Assembly (NCBI RefSeq): GCF_030269925.1
Contig: NC_085124.1
Location: 10,416,001-10,480,000 of the forward strand
Reading direction: 5' to 3'
DNA: 64,000 nt
Source: Bombyx mori
Lineage: Eukaryota > Arthropoda > Insecta > Lepidoptera > Bombycidae
The first letter of the stretch is position 1, and the number at the start of each line of letters is the position of its first letter. The position numbers and the translations under genes were made by a program. The notes under the pieces are model-generated. The model was given only the letters and a program-made list of their open reading frames with translations. It was not told the DNA's origin and made no database searches. Shown here one piece after another: positions 1-10,915 of the stretch.

Positions 1-37
1 AAACCGGCTGCTTCGCTGCTACTATTTCAAGGAATTG

Positions 38-253
38 AATTTAAACCCTTACTTATTACTACCTTATTTCTGTCGGGAGGCAGTGACACGTTTCGGTTTA
101 AAGGTTGGAGCAGCCGTTGTACTGAAAAACTAAAACTCAGAATTAATGTCTCAACGTGGGTGGCCACATTTACGTTTTTGGTGTCTTTGGGCTCTGGTGA
201 CCACTTATAACCAAGTGAGCCGTGAGTTCGTCCAGCCATCTTGCATTAAAAAA
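38..253 (+). repeat. Diverged tRNA-SINE body copy
   Basis: Old copy of the abundant SINE body. Recognisable pieces in order: the ttacta and ttatttctgtcggg segment, tttcggtttaaaggttgg, agcagccgttgta, then gggctctggtgaccactta and the end gagttcgtccagcc followed by an A tail. Roughly 20-25 percent diverged from the good copies by eye. Confidence 0.7.
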
Positions 254-851
254 AGTGGCCAACAGTCAACAATTCAACAAAATTTCATTTTGTACCTTTT
301 TACGATTGGGTTTCCTGCAGTACACAAGCAGAACAATAATAATTTAGAAAAAATTATGGAAAAAAAATTTCAATTATTAATTAATTAAAATTTAAATAAT
401 TAATTAAAAAAAATAAAATGATTTATTTATTTATTTATTATTTAGATTTTATGGCCTAGTAACTTGCCTTTAGGTACGTAAGTACTTTACGAACAATGAT
501 ATGAAGCGGTTAATTTCAACTTTAACCAATCGGTATGAAATTAAATCGAATGAGATGTACTTTTTCAGCAGCTTTGTATCATTTTCCCACACATTTAAAC
601 CTAAAGAAACACGAAATTGAATTCACAAAGCTTGGCTCCGTACGTTTTCGCTAAAAAGCCCAAAAACTCGAGGTAAAAGCCCACAGACTAAAATAAAGGA
701 GTAAATTACATTAAGTAGTCTGTGCAGTCAGATTTAGATTCCGTACGTAGATGGCGGGAGTGGACTTGTCTTGTGTTGTAGAATTGAGTAGATTAGGTAA
801 AGTTAAATTTTAGTGTTTATATACTTAGCTTAGTTGAATCTAGTTGTTAAA

Positions 852-859
852 ATGACTAG
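852..859 (+). CDS. NAA50: NAA50 micro-coding exon 1
   Basis: Eight coding bases, ATG ACT AG, directly before a perfect gtaagt donor. They complete an Arg codon with the first base of exon 2 at 980, giving M-T-R-A-K-I-E-L-G, which matches the short N-terminus of the family before IELGDVTPHN. The 5' UTR and promoter must lie just upstream, roughly 700-851; no TATA box is obvious. Confidence 0.8.
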
Positions 860-1738
860 GTAAGTCTCCATTAAACTTATATAACATAAACATGAATGTT
901 CATTTATCATAAGGCTTGTATCAAAAAAGTATCATCAATATCATTTGAGTTTCTTTCAACCAGCACATTCCCTTTACAGAGCTAAAATAGAACTCGGCGA
1001 CGTGACGCCGCATAATATAAAGCAGTTGAAAAAATTGAACACAGTTGTATTTCCAGTGTCATATAATGATAAGTTTTACAAAGATGTTCTGGAGGCTGGT
1101 GAACTCGCAAAATTAGCTTATTATAATGACATAGTGGTGGGAGCCGTGTGCTGCAGGATAGACACATCGGAGAACTCTCGGCGGCTTTACATTATGACAC
1201 TGGGATGCTTGTATCCATATAGAAGACTTGGTATTGGTTCAATGATGGTTAAGCATGTGCTCAATTATGTGAAACAGGATGGAAATTTTGACAGTATTTT
1301 TTTGTGAGTATATACTTTATCATCAGGTCAGGTTTATCATCAGTTGCTTAGCTTCAGATTTGTTTATTTATTGAATCAATGTCTATATATATATATTGAG
1401 ATTGAAGGTTAAATATCTTAATTGGTCCTTTGGAGTGTGTGAAGCAATTCAAGTAAATATTAATCACAATTAATACAGTAAATAAAAGATACAATCTTTA
1501 TTTTAGACACGTACAAGTGAATAATGAAGGTGCAATAGACTTTTACAAGAAATTCGGCTTTGAAATTGTTGAAACAAAAGAACGTTACTATAAGAGAATA
1601 GAACCAGCAGACGCTCATGTCTTACAAAAGACCATAAGACTACCGAGCACACCTTTGGTCAACGGGTCAGTATCACACACAAAGACAAACGGCTATGATG
1701 CAGGCTCACAACAAAACAACATAATGTTTTATTTGTAA
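852..1738 (+). CDS. NAA50: N-alpha-acetyltransferase 50 (NAA50/San), 3 exons
   Basis: GNAT-fold acetyltransferase that moves acetyl from acetyl-CoA to protein N-termini beginning with Met; in insects and mammals it associates with the NatA complex and is needed for sister-chromatid cohesion (family knowledge). Exons 852-859, 980-1303 and 1507-1738 join in phase: ATG ACT AG before gtaagt, then A GCT AAA after ttacag; exon 2 ends TT before gtgagt and exon 3 starts A after ttttag. The product is 187 aa. Seen in it: IELGDVTPHNIKQLKKLN near the start, FPVSYNDKFYKDVLE, the acetyl-CoA loop YRRLGIG (RxxGxG), then FYKKFGFEIVETKERYYKRI and EPADAHVLQK, all family hallmarks. Exon 1 codes only M-T-R, so a single-exon prediction would start wrongly at 945. 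The tail after about residue 160 is less conserved. A catalytically active enzyme is likely; no break seen. Confidence 0.95.
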
Positions 1739-4456
1739 ATTCTGGACTATGTCAAATGAGCAAGTGATAATTATGTTAAATAACAGTCATGATTAGAGCT
1801 AAATGTAATTATAGCAGTTAATAAGTAATTACTAACTTTAAGTTGAATCCATACCCAATGTTCAGTAAGATTAAACCAAAAATTAGGGTGCCAAATTCTA
1901 CATCTCAGAAATTTCTTTGATAAACAAATTAAATGCTACCACCTTACATTTAATATTACATAATATTGAGGCCTAAAAGTAAATTTGTATAAATTTTCAC
2001 TATATGTTTAACTATATGTTTTAAAATCTGTTTTTCCTCATGAGTTTTTGTATCTACTTCATTCACATAATGTGATACTTGAAAAAACAAGCAGGCACTA
2101 TCCTTGAAGGAATATGAATATGATTAAGGGTTGATTTTTCAATCAATATGAAATATCCATCAAGTAAATTAGAACTTATATCGAAACTGATTGAATTGAA
2201 ATTATTTTCTGTACAGAACTGTAGTTGTTAATTTATCTTGTATTTTATCCTATGAATAATTTTCACCGAATGGTTAAAAAGTCGCCTGTAATCCAAAAAT
2301 AAGTAACAAGTTTCATAATGTAAAGGCAAAATTTTATAGTTTCATAATGTAAAGGCAAAATTTTATATTAAGAAATAGTACTTCTGACTGACCATATTCA
2401 TCCAAGGCATTGATATCAGTTGTTGATAAGAATCGTTTTATTGGTTTATGAACTGTAATCAAAAAATATTTACATTAGACAGTAAGATATTGTAGTAAAG
2501 AAACAACACTTAGAATCTACTTTTGTATGGATTCTTAATTTTAATAAAAATAGTTGGAGATAGAGATCACAAAATAAAGAAAGAATTGTGCATGTCATGC
2601 AAAAACGACCCTAATTATAATACATTTGAAAAATTTTCTGAATCTAAAATCGGAACAAAAATGTTATCCACAAAGCAAAATTAGTTATAAAGAATTAAGT
2701 AAACAGTGTCATAAGGCAAAGGTCACTTATAATTTTAGAAGTTCAACTACAGCATATAAAAATATATGGCAAAAGAGAGAAAAAAAATCATTCACCATTT
2801 TTTTTTTTTTAAATGATAAGGTTTATCAATATATGAAAATATTACATTTCCTAAAACATTGTGGTTTTCTGTATCTCTAATATGGCAAGTGATACACATT
2901 TCACTACCACAGAAATTTATTTCCTTTGGGGTGATATGGTCAGCATGATCATTTGACAAAATAAATTTTAGTTTTAAATAAATAACAATCTGGTATCATA
3001 TAATTTTTATTTGAACCTACGTTTTAAGCATTCATCATCTGATTTATACATTCTATAAATAAAAAATTCATAATATATAATCTAATAGTTGTAGTTCTAG
3101 TAACATTTTCATAAAACATAAAAGTAGTGTCCATTTTTCTTCACATAATAAATTTGTAGTATTTACTTGTAAGATAATAATAGTATATTTACATTAAGCT
3201 CGATTTCCAAAACGAACGTTTGTACGCCTCGCAATGAATTGAACATTGAAGTAATGAACGTGAAAAATATGATTTTAAACAGCTATTATACTACAGGATT
3301 TTGTTTGCTTGTTTTGTGTAAATTATGTTGAAAATATAACGTATTTTTTATTGTTACGGTTATTAACTACACGCGCATTTTAACAATGTATTTGATTTAA
3401 TTTGCGTGCGTAGCTCCAGCAAATGTAAAGGGGGTACTAGATGGTTCATCTAAAGAACATTTCTAGTAAGACAACAAGTGATGATGTGTAATAAAATATT
3501 CATGAGCAAGGTAAAATTGATAATTTGGGATAATCATTAATACGCGTGTGTTAATAATTCCATAAAGATTCAGGCGCGGATGGAGCATCTTTGATTGCAG
3601 GTAAATCTATTGAAAGGTCAGGAAATGTTAATGATTTAATTGTTCTTGTTCGCTCGTCACAATGTAGGTAACTTAAATTTTCCAACTGCAAGAAGTTAAT
3701 TGCAACAATGCTTAGTTTTTCATCTCTGCAGTAAAATTTGGTATTGATGTGAAATTTTAATGGAAATTTTCAAGTCTACAGAATAGTGTCTTAGGATTGT
3801 AATGGTGCAGTTCTGCTATGAAACGACAGGATCAAGCGGTCTAGGCGTTTCATTTCCGATGGATATTATTATGATAAGATCATGAAAATAACTGTGTTTC
3901 ACAAACATACGTCAAATAACGAATCCTGTCTTCGTATTGAATATCTGGCGTAACGAAAAAAGTTTTAATGGCAATATTCATGATATTTCCTTCAAAACTG
4001 ACGAATTTCCCAAATATACTTTTAACCTCTAATTTATCCGCATAGGTATACAATTTTGGAAAATCAGAATCAGAATAATTGCCAGTTTTAAATATATGGA
4101 CAAAAAACTATGAAATTAAAATGTTAAGAGGGCTTGTTACCGCTAATTCTTTAGATTCATTCATAAAAAATGAATATAATAGGCAGAGAACCGTCTAGTA
4201 CCTCGCCTGAAGCTATTCTTATATCTGTTACCAAAATTTGTAATGTAAACTTTGTATTATTACCCATAACTACATTTGAATTCAGACTAGCAGTACATAA
4301 CTACTAGATTAATAAACAATTTTAAATAAACTGTTTTTTGAAATGTTTGATTTACCTTCATTGTTTTTATGTTTGTTTAAAAGAATATTTCCAAGGGCAT
4401 TAATAGAAATGATTAGCAGAACAGAGTAGACGACTTTTTTATATATTATTATATTC
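1739..4456. other. AT-rich sequence downstream of NAA50
   Basis: No coding potential seen. The first part is probably the NAA50 3' UTR; an AATAAA-type signal occurs near 2543. The only structure found is a direct tandem duplication of 29 bp at 2310-2338 and 2339-2367 (unit gtttcataatgtaaaggc plus AT-rich tail). Confidence 0.5.
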
Positions 4457-4916
4457 TTTTTATTGTTTAGGTTTGTGAACGAGCTCACGGCCCACCTGGT
4501 GTTAAGCGGTTACCGGATCCCATAGACATCTACAACGTAAATACCGCCACCTACCTTGAGATATATGTTCTAAGGTCTCAGTATAGTTACAACGGCTGCC
4601 CCACTCTTCAAACCGAAACGCATTACTGCTTCACGACAGAAATAGGCATGGGTGGTGGCACTTACCCGTGCGGACTCACAAAAAGTCCTACCACCAGTAA
4701 TTACGCAAATTATAATTTTGCGGGTTTGATTTTTACTACACGATGTTATTCCTTCACCGTGAACATTTGTTAAGTATGTATTCGTTAAGGACGTCTTATC
4801 CTTTAGGCCACGACGACGTAAGCGAAATGAAGCAATTTCGAGATAAAAATAGGATCTATTTACGCCAGCGGCGAAAAAATTGTGACATTATTAAACCATT
4901 GGGGTCAAAATGTTGC
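4457..4916 (-). repeat. Composite SINE, near full length (tRNA-like head plus body)
   Basis: Read on the minus strand it starts near 4916, carries the head with GTCGTCGTGGCCTAAAGGAT (box A-like), then the CCCGCAAAATTATAATTTGC linker, then the body from ACTGGTGGTAGGACTTTTTG to a tail ending AATAAAAAG. The tRNA part between the box A-like region and ACGTACTTAACAAATG seems to have lost box B. The head is nearly identical to the isolated head at 8078-8298, apart from a 13-bp gap and one base. Confidence 0.75.
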
Positions 4917-6433
4917 TGAGTCATATAATATGTATACTTTTTTCTATTAGGTTTAATACAGTGGAGTTAATATTTCTAGAGCCCTTTTAAGTTTTCATAG
5001 AATCAGTGTGATGGATTGTGGATAGTTAAAATATGTAAATAATTTGATTCCAGTAGTATTATATATTTCGTTATCATACTGGAGGTGTTATTATGTTCTA
5101 ATTTTGTGATAAAACGTCATCATAGGATGATAAATAGGATTGATCATTATTCATTGAACGTTAACCTTGAGTTACCGTTACTTATTACTGCAAAGCGATT
5201 AATGAGTTACCCGATATTGAAATACAAATGTGGCTTCGACCTCAAGGTAAGAGAGCATCGATCGATATTGACGTTGTGTAGACGTAGGTAACTACGAAAC
5301 AAAGTAAGACTTTTTCCTGCTCACTTATCGGTAAAAAGGTGAACGGCAGCATTAATTTTTATTGCACCAGCATCTACTTAACGTGTGCACAATAAGAATT
5401 GTTTAATCTAGTAAAATGTGCTATACAAAGTGTTCTGTAATAATTTTGCGAGGTACTCTGTTGAAATAATTATTATCGCTAACACAAAAATATTATTCTT
5501 TAAGGACCGGTCTTTGTGGCGAGGCTTGGGGAAGGCCTATGTCCAGCAGTGGATGTCTGTGGGCTGATAATAATATAATATATAATATATATATAATAAG
5601 TTGCTAAGTTCTTAGTCTTTGTTAATAGTATTTTTCATAATGCGTCCTTAGTAGTAGGTATTTAGTTAATAGTTTTTTATAACTTTCCTAATTTTAAGTA
5701 AGGACATGTGATACGAATAGTTCTGCACATTTCGTTAATGCGAAGAAATACCGACATTCGGCTCGAGTACTTATTTTAATGCAATAGCACTATCTTATTT
5801 TTGTGTACAGAAAACAAACAAATCAGTCAATATTTTTTTTAAATCTGCATTGAAATTAGTGAGAATGAATGGTGCCAGCGACGTCATGAACCATTTTCTC
5901 CTGTGATATGTGCAACAACTTAGCACTGTGACAGCACCTGATATCATAGAGATAAGGAAACTCAAACAGATCAGTTAGACTGGGAGGAAACCGAATATAG
6001 GAAACCGAAGTAATATGTAGGCACTTTTATTAATATACCTATCGATTGTATGAAAAATGCAATGGTAGATTTAATTTCAATGAAAAGCGTTTGTGACAAT
6101 CAAGCAAGTAATGATTTAGCTAATTCTGCTATTTTATGCAGCAGACATGGCAAAATAATAAATTAGTCATCTGTTTATATCTGGCGGTGGGGCATGTTGC
6201 TAGGCCGCTCGGGTAGGTATAATTATTAAAGTAATCATAGTATTCCATTCATTTTTGAAGTGATAACTTATGGGGGAGTAAGCCGCGTCTTTACCTATCG
6301 CGTTATGGCGCCAGTTTGTCTAATCTCTCTTTCTCTCATGCATACCGCAGCGGTACTGAGAACGCTCAGAACGCATGTAACTCCTAACTATTTCTATATC
6401 TTTTTCAATTTATATTACAATTTTTATTACATA
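4917..6433. other. No gene seen; AT-rich spacer
   Basis: Apart from the RTE tail at 5505-5575, I see no coding exon, repeat family or RNA gene here. Short open frames lack codon structure. Confidence 0.5.
5505..5575 (+). repeat. 3' end fragment of an RTE-type LINE
   Basis: Contains GGCCTATGTCCAGCAGTGGA followed by GTCTGTGGGCTGATAATAATA, the typical 3' terminus of lepidopteran RTE elements, which end in a short microsatellite-like tail instead of poly-A. Only the last 70 bp are present. Confidence 0.65.
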
Positions 6434-6677
6434 TACTGGTGGTAGGACCTCTTGTGAGTCCGCGCGGGTAGGTGCCACCGCCCTACCTATTTCTGCCGTG
6501 AAACAGTAATGCGTTTCAGTTTGAAGGGCAGGGCAGCCGTTGTAACTATACTGAGATCTTAGAACTTATATCTCAAGGTGGGGGGCGCATTTACGTTGTA
6601 GATGTCTATGGGCTACAGTAACCAATTAACACCAGGTGGCCCGTGAGCTCGTCCACCCATCTAGGCAATAAAAAAAA
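6434..6677 (+). repeat. tRNA-SINE body copy
   Basis: Good copy of the body: tactggtggtaggacctctt at the left, ctatttctgccgtgaaacag, gtttgaagggcagggcagcc, gagctcgtccacccatctag and AATAAAAAAA tail. Head absent. Confidence 0.85.
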
Positions 6678-6740
6678 GGATAATAATATACATCAAATTT
6701 AAGGAAAAATCTAAGCTTTTCTCAAGTTAAACGATTTCAA

Positions 6741-6950
6741 TTTAACAAGTAGGTTAGCTCACGGTGCTCAAACCTGGGGACGTTGCTAACACTAACCCTA
6801 GCAAGAGCAGTGCTTCGCAGAATCTACTACCGGATCGGAAACGCGACCCACTGAGAAGATCCGGCGAGAAACTGAGTGGGCTGCCTGTGGGTTAACTTAC
6901 TCGCCAGGCCCTTCGTCGCAAGCGACGGGTTCGACGAGAACGATGACCGG
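6741..6950 (-). repeat. Bm1 SINE copy
   Basis: Silkworm Bm1 SINE, minus sense (the A tail of intact copies lies on the left). Diagnostic blocks: gttgctaacactaacccta, gtgcttcgcagaatctacta, cgcgacccactgagaagatc, cttcgtcgcaagcgacgggt and cgatgaccgg. Confidence 0.85.
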
Positions 6951-7039
6951 ACAAATTTTCACAAATTTCAAGACATCGGACGAACTTTAAAACCTGTATT
7001 CAAACCACACACCGATGAGGTTACAATAATTTTATAATA

Positions 7040-7215
7040 GATTCTCATAATTAACGCCCCCGCAACTGGTGTAGGGGGTCGAACACTCTTAAATATTAGC
7101 CTATCCAATTAAGTACATCTATTTTCTACATGGATACCAAGTTTCAAGTCAATCGGATGCATGGTTCAGTAGTTATAACGGAACATCTATAAAACGACTG
7201 TAGATTTATATATTA
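7040..7215. repeat. Interspersed repeat, class unresolved
   Basis: About 175 bp shared with 23020-23207: aacgcccccgcaactggtgt, ttctacatggataccaa, caagtcaat-ggatgcatggt, gtagatttatatattagtat. A third relative of the same general type may lie at 19137-19425. No TIR or coding capacity seen. Confidence 0.6.
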
Positions 7216-7625
7216 GTATAGACTTAATATCCTGATTAGGATAGAAAATGTTTTCTTACAGCAATGAAACCCAGCAGTCTAATTCAATAATTTATTTAAA
7301 TAAGTAACATAATAACATTTAGTATATATATAATATGTTTATTGTGACTAGTCATCCTTTTCAAAATTTTACATTACTGATATACAATATCTCGGTTAAC
7401 CACAACACTGCAGAGCTTAACGCCGAGTCATTCTTACACGGGAAATAAATATACAAAACGTGGTGCATGCTAGTTTAATATTGTATTTATTAATTTTAAG
7501 TAAACATACTTAGTTAACATCAAGACATTTCGATCAAATAACTACATACCACATTAAAGTTGTGTAAATTAAATCTTTCACAAAACCAAATGCGATGCAC
7601 TATAAAAATATTTATTATATATATA

Positions 7626-7883
7626 TCGACGCTTGAAAGGCAAACATGACTAAGCGACAATAACTGCTTTGTACATAAATGATAGGCAATGACCATATTC
7701 TATGCGTAAAAAATATATATTTCTAGGTCTATTAAAATCATTTCAATCCTACAGCTACTAGCTAGATTCTACTACAGCTAGATTCGTTAAAATAAATTTT
7801 GTTTTCAGGTATTTCAACTTTAAATTAGTCTACTGTAAAGTTCAGGCATTGTCGCTTAGTCACGTTTGCCTTTCAAGCGTCGA
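7626..7883. mobile_element. MITE with 36-bp terminal inverted repeats (copy 1)
   Basis: 258 bp. Left end TCGACGCTTGAAAGGCAAAC (7626) continues to 7661; the right end 7848-7883 is its inverse with one mismatch (CATG versus CGTG). Flanked by TA runs, consistent with a TA target duplication of Tc1/mariner-type elements. A second copy is at 18020-18244. This copy carries an extra short internal duplication around the cagctagattc block. No coding capacity. Confidence 0.85.
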
Positions 7884-8077
7884 TATATATATATATTTTA
7901 CAATCTCTTTAAGAATTCATTTATTAGAAGATACAATATAATTAGTAAGTACGTGTTTCGTTTAAATGCTGTTCTTAACATTTTTACAAACATCATTTCA
8001 TTATCACAGATGTTAATATTTAATATGCTATTTAAATATTAATTGAATTCATTATTGAAATTCATTATTGTATAAAA

Positions 8078-8298
8078 TTATAATTTTGCGGGTTTGATTT
8101 TTACTACACGATGTTATTCCTTCACCGTGAAAGTCAATCGTGAACATTTGTTAAGTACGTATTCGTTAAGGACGTCTTATCCTTTAGGCCACGACGACGT
8201 AAGCGAAATGAAGCAATTTCGAGATAAAAATAGGATCTATTTACGCCAGCGGCGAAAAAATTGTGACATTATTAAACCATTGGGGTCAAAATGTTGCA
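8078..8298 (-). repeat. Head-only SINE copy with 20-bp target duplication
   Basis: Contains only the tRNA-like head unit of the composite SINE (minus strand, from GCAACATTTTGACCCC to CCCGCAAAATTATAA). It is flanked by a perfect 20-bp direct repeat, AAATTCATTATTGTATAAAA, at 8058-8077 and 8299-8318. The body and A tail found in other copies are missing. Confidence 0.75.
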
Positions 8299-8318
8299 AA
8301 ATTCATTATTGTATAAAA

Positions 8319-10813
8319 CAATAATGAACTGGTTCAGGCTGCTGCATTGATTAGCTTGGTAGGCTTAAAATCATTCTAAATTGAAATTTGAAGCTAAATC
8401 AGGAATTATATAATAATACCAATAATATTATCAGTAAATAAGTTGAAATACTGATAAAGGCAACTTTGGTACATAGTACATTGTATATGTTCAATAACAT
8501 TTTATGTGTCAGACAATAATAAAAAAGGGCTATTCGTTTTTAAAAAAAAATATACGATTTATAAAAATGTTATTAAATTAATTTTAATTGTTTTATTTTA
8601 CCAAACAGATAATATAGCAAATATGTTAACTAATGCAACATTTTAACGAACTTTTTGTTATAAAAAAATAATTGTATTTTACATATAAAACCAAGGCAAA
8701 AATAGAATTACAGTTTATTTGAACAGATTATATACAATTGTATAATGTTACGTTAATTTGGTTGTGATAACAGTTTTTGAAGTAACTAAAAACATGATTC
8801 ATTAATTTACTTTGGATTATGATTTTTTTTAAACTTTTGGGGTTATATACATTGTAAACACTATTATTTAACAGGTTCTTTAATAACTCGATAGTGTTCT
8901 TTAATAGGGTTAGTTAGTATAGTAATAGTGTTTAATTAGGACTATTTAATTTGTTACAATATATAATATTGAAATTAAGATATTTTTTATATTCAGAATT
9001 ATTAACGTATTTGTAAACTACATTTATTAAATATATCACATTAATTATATTAAAAAATAATATACGATGCATCTTGTTCATAAACAATTAGTTTAATATT
9101 TCATCTTTGTTTACAAATATAAACTACCTAGTACTAGTAACAATATATTTAAATATATATAAATATAAATTTAAGGTTACAATCACTACAGATATCAAGT
9201 ATTAAAGCAATGCAGTGTGTTTGTTCAATCAGGTACGTACAGCTAAAATGCTTTTAAAATATTGCGATCATTCAATTGCCATTTTTTTTTTTTTTTTCAC
9301 TTTGGAAGCATTTATTTTTCTTGCAACACCATGACAGTACACGTTTTTATTTTTGCGTTTAAATAACTTCTATCAAACATAACTGAACAATGATAAATCT
9401 AAGGTAAAATTTAATAACACTAAATATACTATTTTAATTTAATCTAAGTAACTTTCATTTGGTCGAAACATGCGGACAGATCTTATTGAGAGATCTAACT
9501 AGAATTAGGACTTTATATATTCCTCTATAGCAAGTTCTAGTGAGCATATTGTTTTAAGGACGTTGACATTATGTACTTGGAATATATATTAATATTACGA
9601 AAGCAATGCAACAGTTGCTCTCTTATTGTAAATTGCTGTACAATAATACTTCAGTGATAAATACATATCAGTGATATTTTAATGCAAAGGAACGCTACAT
9701 GATTTTTATGTAGAGCTATGCGTTTGAACTGTACTGATCAGTTAAGTTGGCTTGAAGTAAGTTCTAAGGTAACGTTTGACAAAAAAATCTGTAGTCTTTG
9801 TGGTAAATTTCAAAATTGACATTCGACACGCCAATCCCCTCTATATGTTTGGATTCACCGAATGACGAAGCGAAGCAACATCGTACGCACACTTCGCTTA
9901 GAAATAGCAGCGGCAGTCTCAGGTGCGTTGAATCCTAGACGTACATCAAGGACCTTGGATACTTTGCTGGGCAAGTTCCATATCGATCCTCGACTTGGTA
10001 TCGATTGGTGTGTCCAAGCCCAAAGTAAATTTGTCGAGCCGAGAACAACATTTCACATACAAAATCCGTTTCACGTTTTTATTCGGAACACAAGCGATTC
10101 ATAATTCATCTGTACATGATTTATAAGGATTTTCAAATCTATTCTTTTATTTTACTTTAATTCTGTATCAAAATAAAAGTAAACTAAACGCAATAATGAA
10201 ACTAACGTTCTGATAGTAATCGGCAATGAAGCCTCATTGTGAACAGTGTACATTGTGTACAATAACATGTATTAATACACTATAGGCATATTTCGTTTCT
10301 CTATTTTATTTGTATATCCCTAAACAAATTTCACAGGGAACGTGAAATAACCGAGATTCTTATATAAAGCTCGGTGTTTCCACTTATAAAATAATCTACC
10401 AAATATTATAAGCAAATTATAACAAATTCATTTTCTGGATTAAACATATAGCGTGCTAATCACGGAGTTGCCAGCATTAATAAGGGGTTGCCTTGAGTGT
10501 TCTAAAACCAAATAATTCAACGAAATATAACGGATATTTTGAGATTAAACCGTAAAAGTATGATCAATCACATGTACGTATTGTAATAAGCCCACGAAAT
10601 AGTATTTATTTTTTAAACTCACAATAGTCCGAATATATATACACATATATATTGTTCGCATAATACCGAATTATTTACGAATAGACAATCGATTTTTAAA
10701 ATTCGATTGTTTTTTTTTTTTTTTGTCAATAAGTTCCGATGCGATTGATTACAGGCACCGCGTGCAGCCTCGCCTCGTAACGACTACGTTTTAAGGCAGC
10801 AGAGGCCACACAT
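8319..10813. other. AT-rich stretch; probably includes HSL 3' UTR at its right end
   Basis: Very AT-rich with homopolymer runs. No domain-bearing frame seen. An 80-codon plus-strand frame at 9862-10104 has a slightly higher GC content but no recognisable motif and no splice context. The part next to 10813 is presumably HSL 3' UTR; TTTATT strings (AATAAA on the HSL sense) occur near 10603 and 10305, so the poly-A site cannot be fixed by eye. Confidence 0.45.
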
Positions 10814-10915
10814 TCATAATTGGTTATCGGCGGCCGCGGGCGCCGCGTCCAAATCGAATAACTGCTTCATTCTCTCGACGCAAAGTTTCGAACCCTCGTT
10901 CGCTTCCTTGACCAT
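10814..10915 (-). CDS. HSL: HSL terminal coding exon 15
   Basis: 34 codons including TGA. Codes [20 protein letters not shown] then an Ala-rich tail ending ADNQL. The [10 protein letters not shown] helix corresponds to the C-terminal helix of the family. Acceptor gtgtcaacag. Confidence 0.9.
   Translation of the reverse strand: MVKEANEGSKLCVERMKQLFDLDAAPAAADNQL

Noticed and set aside
945..1307. NAA50 starting at the ATG at 945
   Set aside because: That reading puts a non-conserved stretch before an in-frame acceptor (ttacag at 979). The spliced start at 852 gives M-T-R-A-K-I-E-L-G and a family-like N-terminus.
8094..8324. 76-codon frame at 8094
   Set aside because: It lies entirely in the head-only SINE copy; the same translation recurs in the 4.8-kb copy.
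9862..10104. 80-codon plus-strand frame with somewhat higher GC
   Set aside because: No domain, no splice context, and it lies in what is probably HSL 3' UTR or flank. Not enough to call a gene.
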